A stretch of 64,000 nucleotides of DNA from Cyathus striatus (Eukaryota > Basidiomycota > Agaricomycetes > Agaricales > Nidulariaceae). The DNA is taken from the NCBI GenBank assembly GCA_025738555.1, contig JAOVFP010000005.1:5084001-5148000 (forward strand), written 5' to 3'. Below the pieces are notes generated by a model, which saw only the letters and a list, made by a program, of their open reading frames with translations, was not told where the DNA came from and did not search any database. Below, in pieces: positions 34,915 to 45,271 of this stretch (its first letter is position 1; the number at the start of each line of letters is the position of its first letter). The translations under genes and the position numbers were made by a program.

Positions 34915-37707
34915 TTATTGGAGTGCATGAAGTCTTCCTAATCCACTTTCCGCTGCACGAACGGCAGCTGCAAGATCAATGTGGAAGAATGGGGTATCAA
35001 CCGGCATTATCGGGACAAAATCAGGGGAGTTGTCGACGGAGCTTGAGCCGTCACCGTGCTTCTTGATATCCCCTGACTCCACATCACTAGAAGCAAGAAC
35101 CTGATGTTCAACGACTTCATTGAGGTCCTTCCTTCCGTCGCGATATGGAACAACGGATGCGATATCAGGAGCAACTCTAGAGGACGTTAATCCTATACCG
35201 AAGCCACCTGCAACAAGCGCACGACGAATCCAGGGTGAGAGGATCGGTGCAAAATGGAACTGATACAAAAGTTAGCTTGCTCTGTGATTTACATGGTAAA
35301 AGTGGCTCTTACCTCCACTGGATGATCAACCCATTTTTCTATCTCTGTGCGGGCATCAATAAGGGCTTGCACAGATGTAGTGTCAATATGCGACCTAAAT
35401 AACTTTTTAATGTCAACACATTAGCAAAATAACTAAGTTACTTACACTGAAGCGAAATCCAAAACGATCGCATGCAATAAGGGAAGCTTTTCGTTTCTTT
35501 CAATTTCGTCTGCAGACCCGTGTCGAGGACCCGGGTCATTCCAAGCACGATCTGCAAGTTTTATATTGCTAAAATCTCTGCCCCGTCGCGTGTTTTCTCT
35601 CACATAGTCGACCAACGCAGAGTTCACCAGAGATGAGTTGGGGTAGAGATAGCTCTCCTCAAATCTATATACAACAACACCAGGAGAAGGTGGGACAATC
35701 CTAACGTGCGGGTCGGTGACGCCGTCCTTAGCGAGAGGTAAGAAAATTTCACGAGTTTCCTTCGAGTCGCCATGAACAGTAACCCTGCCCAGGAATGCAC
35801 CTCTTGGCCTAGCTATTCTAATCAGCAACAGAGCAACAGAAGCCGAAATAGAGGTGTAGATTCCATTTTCGATGGACGAAAATATCGTAACAAGAACTGC
35901 TGCCAACCAAATAACAAATTCAAAGGGAGACACGCGCCAGTATGAATATACCTAAGGGTCATGTAAGGTGAAGGAATTTTGATGGAAGCCTACTGAAACT
36001 TACTTGGGTAGGTGACGCAACCAGATCAGCAACGGCATGTATAATAATTGCAGAAAGTCCAGCAGTGGGAATCCAAAAGAATGCGCTTGTTAATCCATAT
36101 AAAGCAACGATGACAACGATTGCGGTGATAATGCCAGCAGCAGGTGTGCGAACTCCAGATTTCGATTTCAATGCAGATCGAGAGAATGATCCAGTGGCAG
36201 GATAAGCACCGAACACAGATCCAATAGTGTTGGTGACACCTATGGCGATAAGCTCTTGATTTGGGTTAATCTTGTACCCATTCAAACGGCCAAAGGCTAC
36301 GTACGTGCAGCGTAAGAAACTATACAAGAAATGAACGGAAAAAACTCACATTTCGAGATTGCAATGTGTTCCAACAACAAAATGATCGTTGCAACGGGAA
36401 GTTCAGGCGCCATGGCGGATAATAGAGCAGGTTCAATTGAAGGTTGTTTGATATGCCTGAAGCCAGAGGGAACGGTCTGTAAAATTTTGATAGGATATTT
36501 CCCGGAGGCTGTTCGTCTATGACGAGTATAAAGCCAAGCTGCAATTGTAAGGACAAGAATAACAAATGCATTCCTCAGCACGCTGATAAAAAAATATAGC
36601 CGCGCTAGTCAAGAATAGTATGAGCAATTGAAGAGAGCAATGAAGAGCAATCAAATGATTTACCATGTTTAGGATATCTCTTCGAGAGCTTTACACAAAG
36701 TAGTCGGATGGTATAAAGGCCTACAAGACCCGGGAGGCCCCAAGCTGCATCAAGTTGCGTATTCCTCAAGTTTTTCAACGAATTAATAATTACGAGATAT
36801 GTGGCAGCGCGGGTGCTGTAAGAAAGGATTAATGAGCTAGAAGAAACGCAACTAATAAAGACTGACTCAAAACCAGTGATACCCATTAATCCTGGGACTT
36901 GTCCAGCGACGATGTTAATCGCCGAACCAGTCATAAACCCACTAACAGCCGGAGCTGGGATGAATTCAACTATCCATCCTAGACGCAGCAGACCGATTCC
37001 GAGGACGATGAAGCCGCATATGAATGCTAAAGCTGTTGCTATATGAGGGCTTTCCCACTCGCCAGGGTGCCGCGCATCCACACGTTTTATGATTTGTGAG
37101 ACAGTAAGAGACATAACAGCGACTGGACCAATGGAAACGTCCTTCGATGTAGCAAAGAACTAAACAAATATAGAGTTAGCAACTATTTAACTCAAAAGCA
37201 CAGCATCGTTACTTACACAGTAGATCAGCACACCGACAAATGACGAATATAATCCATATTCAGCAGGTAACGTTGCAAGCTAAGGTGCGAATTAGCTGGG
37301 ATTCTCGAGCATGGACTAAGATAAGGTGACTTGCCACGGCATAAGACATTCCTTGAGGTACAACAACCATTCCAACCGTGAGGCCAGCGATAACGTCACC
37401 AGTAAGCCATCCAAGGTCTGCAAAGCAAAGTCGGTACACGGCCAGAAAATAACGTGCGAAAGACAAACTGTATCGTGAAATCCATGTTAAGATAGGGAAT
37501 AGGCTGATAAGATAATTCTTGATCTAAAAAGAAAAATTTATGAAACAATAATCCATGACTGGAAATAGACACCGGGCCTACGGGTTGGATAGGGTTCACA
37601 ATAAACTTGCTGAGCCAGTCCTTGGAGGAAATGACGGGAACGGCATGCTCTGGATAGCCTATAGCACGTTTTCCCAACTTTTTCGCCTTCACTGTGGAGA
37701 AGCTCAT
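34915..37707 (-). CDS. Sulfate permease, SulP (SLC26) family with STAS domain
   Basis: Plasma-membrane sulfate uptake transporter like yeast Sul1/Sul2. The start MSFSTVKAKKLGKRAIGYPE is cytosolic. The membrane domain shows the signature LGWLTGDVIAGLTVGMVVVP-QGMSYAV, then IVEFIPAPAVSGFMTGSAIN, GVTNTIGSVFGAYPATGSFS, FWIPTAGLSAIIIHAVADLV and FVIWLAAVLVTIFSSIENGI. The C-terminal STAS domain follows: GRVTVHGDSKETREI, PGVVVYRFEESYLYPNSSLV and HAIVLDFASVSHIDTTSVQA. About eight introns, one a stopless 51-nt intron in front of the first signature (see findings). Frame intact; about 790 residues; stop 34915-34917. Confidence 0.92.
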
Positions 37708-37931
37708 GGCGGAAAAGGGTAGGTGACGATGGGCTGTCAGAAAACGAGAGGTCTTTTATAGAGCGAACGTGAATCCAGGGGTATTGGGGGTGTTATACAA
37801 GGTTATACACTTTGTACCACGCCCGTAACGGAAATAACAGGCACAACTTTTATCGAGAGCAACGAGTCAATTGAAAGAAACCAGGGCAAGATCAAGATCG
37901 TAAGAAGCCAGGACGGGTAGACGAGAGACGC

Positions 37932-38416
37932 TTAGAGACCAAATGGGGCGGTAGGGTCGCAAGCAGCAGATAGTACCACAGGGTTACGAGAAGGAAGAAA
38001 TGAGAGCCAGGATATATTTATCGCATGGGCGCGGTGGACAGATGCAGAGAGAATCATGCGCCATCTGGGATACGCGCGAATGAGCACGACTGTTGTGATT
38101 TGACCGCAACATGACGCCATCATCAGCCAGTGACGCGGAGTTTGGGTCGGTCCATCAGCAGATGCCAAATAGTGACACACTCCAAGTCCAACTAAATATG
38201 TGCAGCGTGACTGCATGCCCGTGACTCGTGTGAGGATCTCGGGGTCGCAGAGGATGGACTCGAGAGTCGATGTGAAGAACGGGCGGACAGCGTGCAGACT
38301 CCAGAGCGCCAACTCTCCACCATTCGCGAACTGGGGCTGAGATGGTTTGTTGCGAGGCGATCCGACGTGCGGGATGCGATTAGATTGATATTCGTGCTGC
38401 TCGTCCGCTGCAGCAT
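37932..38416 (-). CDS. Hypothetical small protein, weakly supported
   Basis: A 126-codon minus-strand frame ends at 37932. Its best segment is LWSLHAVRPFFTSTLESILC through GMQSRCTYLVGLGVCHYLAS, followed by a hydrophobic stretch (HWLMMASCCGQITTVVLIRA). This could be a small membrane protein. The same frame stays open upstream to about 38410 (DEQHEYQSNRIPHV), where an acceptor-like CTGCAG occurs, so a first exon may lie near 38430-38480. I do not recognise a family. It sits between the permease promoter and STRAP. Confidence 0.35.
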
Positions 38417-38790
38417 GCGATCAGCAGGATATCGTGGCGATGGCGATTGATTCCGCCTTCAAGACCAAGTGCGGCTCGGGAGTCAGGAGCACCGAAGCAC
38501 AATATCATATATAAGTTACATAAGTTTTGGTGAACAACGTTTAGTTAATTATTTACGAGTCAATATATGAAAATGTCCATATTTGGCAGGTGTTGTCAGT
38601 TTGCAGTGGCGGTGACCTCGACTGGTTTTTGGCATCGTCCAAGCAAGCCATTTCAGTCTCCTTCCGCCATCTTCCTTGCACCCCCTCGTCAATCTTTCTT
38701 TCTTCTTTTCTCCCGCTCTTCACCAAGGCCAGTGCGCGGCGCGCATCCTATCACGCTCTAACGACCCACAGGACAAATACCTATCTTATA
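38417..38790. other. STRAP promoter region
   Basis: 374 bp. The last 150 bp before the STRAP start are strongly pyrimidine-rich (CTTTCTTTCTTCTTTTCTCCCGC), a usual feature of highly expressed fungal genes. No other feature seen. Confidence 0.45.
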
Positions 38791-40014
38791 ATGTCGATCC
38801 ATCCAAAGTCTACGCCTCTCGTCGCCCCGGGCCACACCCGCCCAGTTACACATCTTTCTTTTTCCCCAATCCAAGACGACGGGACTTTCTTGCTGGTCTC
38901 AAGTTGTAAAGATGGCAATCCAATGCTGAGAGAGTGGACTGGAGACTGGATTGGTACCTTCTTGGGTCACAAAGGCGCCGTATGGAGCACAAAACTTTCT
39001 CCGGATGCCTCCAGGGCCGTATCAGGAAGTGCAGACTTCACTGCGTATGTTTCAGTTTATCTGTTTTTTTTCTCCGTTCTTGCATCCTGTTTTAACGTAT
39101 AACTTCCGTAGTAAAGTTTGGGATACCTACTCCGGCAACCCTCTACATTCTTTTCCCCACAATCATATCGTCCGTAGCGTTGCTATATCACCCACATCAA
39201 CCCACATCCTCACGGGTGGCCAAGAAAAGAAAGCACGGATATTCGATCTTACACGCCCCGATGCGGAACCTGATTTTCTTTGTGATAATGGGCCTCTATC
39301 TCACGACGGCATGGTCAAGAGCGTCGTCTGGGTTGGCGATCATACTGGTGTCTCTGCTGGTGAAGACGGAAAAGTCAAGTCAGTCGATTTTTGCATTTGC
39401 AGCTCTCCGATGTCGTCCTGATTATTGCACGTAGGTGGTGGGACCTGCGCACACGAAGCCTGACCACCAGTCTTGCTTTTCCTAATCCAATAACCTCAAT
39501 GGAATTCTCACCACAGACACAACGACTTGTTGTCACTTCAGGAAAAACAGTGGCTTTCATACCCGCTCTACCAAATGGCCAGGCAACGCATAGCCTCACG
39601 CTTCCTTACAGTCCTTCTTCTGCTTCGATCCATCCTATCTTACAAGACCGGTTCGTCACTGGAAATTTGGGCGATGAATGGGTGAGGGTGCATGGGATGG
39701 ACGGAGAAGAGAGAGAGGTATTGAAAGGTCATCATGGGCCTGTTCATTGTGTTGAGTTCAGCCCAGACGGAGAAATGTATGCAAGCGGAAGCGGTGCGTA
39801 AAATTTATTACTGCAAGAAGCGATCTGACCTTGTTGTGATCTAAATTCAATCAGAGGATGGTAAGTGCTTCCATTCCTCTGCATGATATTATATGTTTGC
39901 TGACACGGAGCTATTTTAGGTACCATTCGATTGTGGCAGACAACGCCTGGTAAAACTTATGGATTGTGGCAGGGCGCACCCAACATTAATGGGCACCAGG
40001 AAACCTTATACTAA
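38791..40014 (+). CDS. STRAP: WD40 protein STRAP / Unrip
   Basis: Seven-bladed WD40 scaffold that binds the SMN/Gemin complex, mRNPs and, in animals, TGF-beta receptors. The start MSIHPKSTPLVAPGHTRPVT contains the family PGHTRPV. Repeats follow: FLLVSSCKDGNPMLREWTGD, WIGTFLGHKGAVWSTKLSPD, KVWDTYSGNPLHSFPHNHIV, ILTGGQEKKARIFDL, VSAGEDGKVKWWDLRTRSL, MDGEEREVLKGHHGPVHCVE and GTIRLWQTTPGKTYGLW. KTYGLW is the conserved closing block, so the stop at 40012-40014 (HQETLY*) is preferred. An alternative last intron exists (see findings). Five introns; frame intact. Confidence 0.9.
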
Positions 40015-40280
40015 TATGCTAACATGTATAGTCTGGAAGATTTATGACAAGGTATTTCCCTGGCTTTGATCGTGCCATCGAGCACTATGTTGTAATGACG
40101 TTGTTGTAGTTACCAAAGTTCTGACAAGTTCAAGCCATATTGCTTTTTTACTTCATATTATACTGTTGAGTGATACGCCTCCAAAGTTCGGTGAGAAGAA
40201 CCAACATTACACAAAAAGGATTATCAGTGAACATTGCTAAGAAATAATACAACACAAAATGGTAATTTAAACTACCACAG

Positions 40281-41478
40281 TTATGGTCGGGGTTCTGCAA
40301 ATATAAACATTAAAGTTGCATACAATGATTACAGCATAAAAACTTACGACTCCACTGTACGCTAAGGATAAGGTTGTCATAGCCTCTTCCGTGAACTTTG
40401 TCCAATGCACGCTGAGCAATGTCCCTATCTTCGAAGCTGACAAAGGCAAAACCCTTCCCAGCACCAGTTTCACGGTCCCTACCAACATACACTCTTGCAA
40501 CGCGACCAAAGACACCGAAAAGATCACGAAGGTCGCTCTCTTGAGTGTCTTCTGAGATATTCGTGACGCGAAGTGTTGGTAGGTCGTCCCTATTTCCAGT
40601 GCGCATAGATTCTCCGGGTACACGGGCACCTCCAGGACCACGCATAGAAGGGGGCACATATTTCCCTCCGGTAGAGGCACCTGCACCAGCAGGGGGTGCA
40701 GCAACATCGGGACCAGCTCCAAGATCATCATCTGGCCCTGCCCCACCTTCTGCTGGAAACTTCTATGAGGGAGTGGATAACATATATTGATAATACATAC
40801 CTGAAGCATCAAGGACACCGAGGGTGTCCTTATAGGGACATTTGGCGGTGAAATGATCACCTTTGCAAAGTCGACAAAGGACCTTACCGGCGCCGGCTTT
40901 ATTAAGGCGGGCTTTAACGTTATCTTCTGGTGCAGGTTCAGCACCTGCGCTCTGATAATGTGCAAAAACTTTCAGAGGCTAAATCAAGGGGGATGTTTGA
41001 AAGAAATGAAGAACCTTGTTACCGCGCTAAGCTTCAGTGAGACATTCTCTCCAACGGTAGTGGTTGCCCTGTCTGGTCCTGGCTTATTCCCTCGCTCCTG
41101 ACCAAACTTGGCCCACTTTTGGCGTTCTGCGACAGTGTGGTCAACGACAGACTTTTGAAGTGTTCGTTTGGTGCGGCGAGTGATCTAGACAATGTAAAGG
41201 TGAGGGCAGAGACCACTGAAAAAATCATGAGAAACGCACTTTCACTCTCTTTCCCTCCTCATTCTCAACATACTGGATAGTCGTGCGAATGCCATTCTCA
41301 TCATCATACTCTTCATTTTTTGGTTGATCTGATGGAAGACTGTGAGATGGTAGACTTGAATGCGAGCGATCTACGCACCGAGTTCATCAACGTCGTCAGC
41401 CCAAGATGTCTTTTGCTGACTATCAGATATTCAGCTGTGGTTATGCACTTTGTATGAAAATGCGTACGAGGAGGCCAT
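40281..41478 (-). CDS. TIF35: Translation initiation factor eIF3 subunit g
   Basis: eIF3g acts in 43S scanning and reinitiation. Exon 1 is four codons (MASS) spliced to QQKTSWADDVDEL. Then come an RTTVEY-like region, a CCHC zinc knuckle (CRLCKGDHFTAKCPYKDTLG) and a Gly-rich linker (MPPSMRGPGGARVPG). A C-terminal RRM carries RNP2 LRVTNI and RNP1 GKGFAFVSF, then DKVHGRGYDNLILSVQWS and the final exon QPRP*, stop 40281-40283. About six introns; frame intact. Divergent to the NTF2-like gene, 226 bp away. Confidence 0.92.
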
Positions 41479-41704
41479 TTCGGAGAAAGAAATGATAGCA
41501 GATGGAATTGACTGAAATTTTCGCGAATGGCGATATGCCAGTGTTGAGAGTGTATTTGTGCATGTTATCATCAGAAGCCTAAGTAATGACATGAAGACAT
41601 GTGATACTCATTAGCGATAACTCCATAACAGGATACTTAACACTGACCAGAGAACATTTATTCCTCACATTTCTTATTCTTTTCCTTACCCAGTTCCAGA
41701 AACT

Positions 41705-42619
41705 ATGTCAGCTGCCCGCACTGTTCGTTATTCCTCTCCTGATTCTGCTTCGAGACCTCTCTCGCCGAGGTCTCCTTCTCCTCCAACTCAAACATACCAT
41801 CCTCCTCACCTTCCGATTCCAATCCCAACACCTGCCCTCGTCGAATCGGTTGCAGGTGGAGCACATTACTCAGGTGTTAGAGTAGACTCAGATGCCGTCT
41901 TAAAACATAGGAGAAGCAGTCATTCTTCTCATAAACATACCCAGCTCAAGTGTGATCATGAACGCATATTGAATGATCTAAAGGAGCTGTATTGCTGCCG
42001 GCCTACTCTTGAGATTTTTGAGAGGTCATGGAGTGAAGATGCTGTTTTTGAGGTCTGAATTACCTATTCTCGCCCTGCCTCTGGCGAACGAACTTATGCT
42101 TCTTAGGATCCTTTGTGTATCTGTAAGGGTTTTAACGAATATGCGGCACAGGTGAGTCATTAAATATGTATACGTCATTGTCATCTAACATGGCATAAAG
42201 TGGTTTGCTCTGGTATGCTTTATTCACCTTCTAACTTTCAACATGTTCTGACTTTGCCCAGTCAAAACTAGTTTCTAAATCAGAAACCCTATCGTGCAGA
42301 GTGATGTCATCCACTCACCTTCCAAATCGCCTCGTTTACTACCAAGTGCAAGAATATACCATACGATTATCAGGACACAAGAAGGTAATACACTTTAATT
42401 GAAATGTAGGATATGTCTATTAATCCTCGCGCTCTCAAGACTATCGAGTCTGTGGTTGTTGTCGATATGGACGATAATGAGAAGATTGTCAGGCTTGTCG
42501 AGCAATGGGGAGGAAAGGATTTACCGTCGTGGTTTGGTGCATCCTTCCTTCGCACAGCTAATGCGAAGGTTACATCTTGGCTGTGCCATGTTCCCAAACG
42601 TTCACATCTTAGTCCTTAA
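41705..42619 (+). CDS. NTF2/SnoaL-like fold protein of unknown function
   Basis: Conserved fungal hypothetical. The first 85 residues are Pro/Ser-rich and disordered (PLSPRSPSPPTQTYHPPHLP). The remainder has the alpha+beta pattern of NTF2-like cones: ILNDLKELYCCRPTLEIFER, SWSEDAVFEDPLCICKGFNE, AQWFALSKLVSKSETLSCRV and NRLVYYQVQEYTIRLSGHKK. It ends with KTIESVVVVDMDDNEKIVRL and DLPSWFGASFLRTANAKVTS. DAVFEDPL matches the D-P motif typical of SnoaL-like proteins. Four introns of about 50-60 nt; frame intact; about 235 residues. Function is unknown. Confidence 0.65.
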
Positions 42620-42958
42620 TTCATTTCAATCGTTAATCACTTGCAGTATATTGTTGTTCTTCTATGTGTGTAGTGTTGAAAGTGTAGCTTTATATATGTA
42701 CATTAGTTGCCAATAGTTTGGAACTGTAATGTATTCAGTTTCTGTTCGGATTCTTGTGCCGATGCATGCTCTAACGTCATTTAATAAACAGTCGAATGTG
42801 AGGCAATTGCGAGCTCCAGCCATCATTGCGTTCTGCCCTGCACGAGCTTTCTAGAAGTTCCATAACTGTTACATGCACTCTCAGGAGATCAGCTGAGATA
42901 TTGAGCGACACATTTACGTACAGGGTCACAGGCTATCTAGCAGTCCATAAATACTAAG
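42620..42958. other. Intergenic, nothing seen
   Basis: 339 bp between two plus-strand genes. No ORF, no obvious repeat. Confidence 0.45.
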
Positions 42959-44167
42959 ATGTTCACGGTGCATACCAAGAAGTGGACATCCCACAAAATG
43001 ACACTCATCCCTCCCGCTTTGAAAGCGCTTCGCAGTACATACACCATATCTTCAACGACCAGATTAAATCACCATAACAAGACACTACGCAGATTTGCGA
43101 CGAAAGGTCCCCCTATACAGTCAATATCACCGCTGGCTCCCCTAGGAGTAGCTGCAGCTATCCAAGCTGCTTCTGATCCATCCGTCAAACCCCGCCCCAA
43201 GATATTCAAAGAGTTCTCCCTCACTGACCGTATTGGGATCGTATCCGGCGGAAATAGGGGTTTAGGTCTTGAAATGGCATTGGCTTTGTGTGAAGCCGGT
43301 GCACGAGCAATTTATTGTTTGGACCTTCCTTCTTCGCCCTCTGATGAATGGCAAAAGACGAAAGAATTTGTCACGAGAATGGAAAATGGCTCGAGCCTTA
43401 ATTACATGAGCGTAGACGTGCGAGACCAAAAAGCTGTCTGGAAAGTGGGAAAAGACATTGGTGACATAGAAGGACGAATGGACGTTTGCGTTGCTGCAGC
43501 AGGTATTCTGAAGACCCATACAGATTGTTTACAGTACCCAGCAGAACAATTTAAAGAGGTCTTGGACGTGAATACCAATGGTGTTCTGTATACAGCTCAG
43601 GCCGCAGGCCAGCAGATGACCAGGTTCGGACAACCGGGGAGTATTATCCTTATCGCATCCATGTCAGGAAGCATCACCAACAGAGTGGGTTTTGCGATTA
43701 GTATGAGTGGAATGTGTCGAACTTACAAAACCATTCATTTTTCAGGATCATGCATGGGTCTCATACAACACCAGCAAATCGGCCGTCCTCCAAATGGCGC
43801 GTAGCATGGCATGCGAGCTGGGAAGCAAGAATATCCGAGTTAATACACTGTCCCCGGGTCATATCTACACCTCGTCTGTCGAGATAATAGTTCTTGTTGT
43901 GATAACAGCTGACAGATCTATTGCACAGGATGACTGCAGCTTATTTGGATACCCAGCCACATTTGCTTGATAAGTGGTCCAATCTAAATCCTATGGGACG
44001 GATTGGTCGGCCGGACGAGTTACGCGGTGTTGTCGCATGGCTAGCAAGCGATGCGTCGAGTTTCTGCACAGGCAGCGAGTGCGTATTACCAGTTTTTTTC
44101 TGTTAACATTGTTATTGACAAACAATGTCTTAGCATTCTTGTTAGTGGCGGTCATCATTCTTGGTAA
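42959..44167 (+). CDS. Short-chain dehydrogenase/reductase, possibly mitochondrial
   Basis: NAD(P)-dependent Rossmann-fold oxidoreductase. The nucleotide motif is SGGNRGLGLEMALALCEAGA, the second motif CVAAAGILKTH. The active site has SIILIASMSGSI for the Ser and SYNTSKSAVLQMARSM for the Tyr/Lys pair. VNTLSPGHIYTSMTAAYLDT and VAWLASDASSFCTGSDILVS close the fold, with stop 44165-44167. The first 50 residues are Arg/Ser/Thr-rich and lack acids, like an import presequence. Two in-frame starts exist (42959 and 42998, MTLIPPALKALRSTY), and the second gives the better presequence. Three introns; frame intact; about 330 residues. Substrate unknown (sorbitol/carbonyl-type SDR likely). Confidence 0.83.
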
Positions 44168-44565
44168 TGCATGGTCGCTGCTTGAAATTTGCACGCAAGC
44201 ACAATTACATAGCGATGCACTGATATGAACAATGTCAGAACAAGCGAATGATGGTAGTTTTAGCCAAATTTCGAGTATGACAGCAACTGTGATGCAAAAT
44301 AAACAATCTTACAATACTAGTTCTACCGAGAGTTTTCCAGGTACAAGTTTGCACACGCGAGAAATCCACTGGTATCCATGAGGAAAACAAGGATTTAGTG
44401 TGCGGCTGAAATTCTAGTCATTAGTATATGTATAATCTGTTCTTCGACGATCAGCCAGAAAATCGAGAGAAGAGCGGCGCAACATCATTTGAAATACGAC
44501 ACATGAACATGGAATGGGGTATTAGATATGAATTAATCCTCAACATACATCCAGTTAGTTCAGAG
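44168..44565. other. Convergent intergenic region
   Basis: 398 bp between the SDR (+) and CMC2 (-). No ORF of interest. Confidence 0.5.
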
Positions 44566-44855
44566 TCACAATGCACGAAATTCCTTCAGTGCTTGATCTG
44601 CCTTCGCCTTGCGCTCGATTGCCAGCTCTCGATTGTGAGTGGTTCTGGCGACCCGCTTGATATGTACTTAGCCAGAGCGCGATGCATTGCACGGTTTCTG
44701 GTACACACCTCAGTCCGAAGACAGTAGTTAAGCTCGTCTTTCTGCCTGTTGCAGACGCCAAGGAACTTTCCCCAGGTGCTAGTAGCATGACATTTTTCGA
44801 GTGCCTCTATGAAGTCCTTGCAGACTAATTTTCTGTCGGACAGCTGTGGGTGCAT
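44566..44855 (-). CDS. CMC2: Cytochrome c oxidase biogenesis protein CMC2
   Basis: Twin-CX9C protein of the mitochondrial intermembrane space, needed for complex IV assembly. The start MHPQLSDRKLVCKDFIEALE is diagnostic of the family. Pairs are C-KDFIEALEK-C and C-NRQKDELNY-C, nine residues each. The intron begins GTGTGT after RTE and ends ATATCAAG. The second exon reads RVARTTHNRELAIERKAKAD then QALKEFRAL*, stop 44566-44568. About 80 residues. The unspliced frame looks longer but loses the conserved C-terminus. Confidence 0.88.
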
Positions 44856-45271
44856 CCTGTTGGATAAAGTCAGGCAAGGCGGGGAGTGGCATGGGAATGA
44901 AGAAGAAATACCCGTCAAGCAAGAGGCACGGGGAGAAATTTGAAATGGAGAATATTCACGAAGTAATTACTTATGAGAACGAGCACGGTTGTTGTCACGG
45001 CGGTGGGTTATGTCTGGGAACGTTCACAAGTCGGGCGTCGGCAAGAGAACCGGGAAGCGGGGAAAGATCGGCCCGGATCGGAAAGGCACGAAAAGGGGAA
45101 GTTCCAAAGGAGGCAGGCGATGTGATCTACGGATAAATGCTATTAATTGGGGGAGATTAGATAACTTTAAAAAAAAACATCGCAAAATGAGCACGGAATG
45201 TTATAAAACTTGGACACCGTGACCCATCACTAAGCTCCCTTTTCTTTGTCCCATACCCCCATCCCCTCCAA
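44856..45271. other. Divergent promoter region CMC2 / transketolase
   Basis: 416 bp. Contains a purine-rich block (around 45050-45125) and an A9 run near 45170. The final 40 bp are CCCC/CCAT-rich, as in a strong pyrimidine leader for transketolase. Confidence 0.45.
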
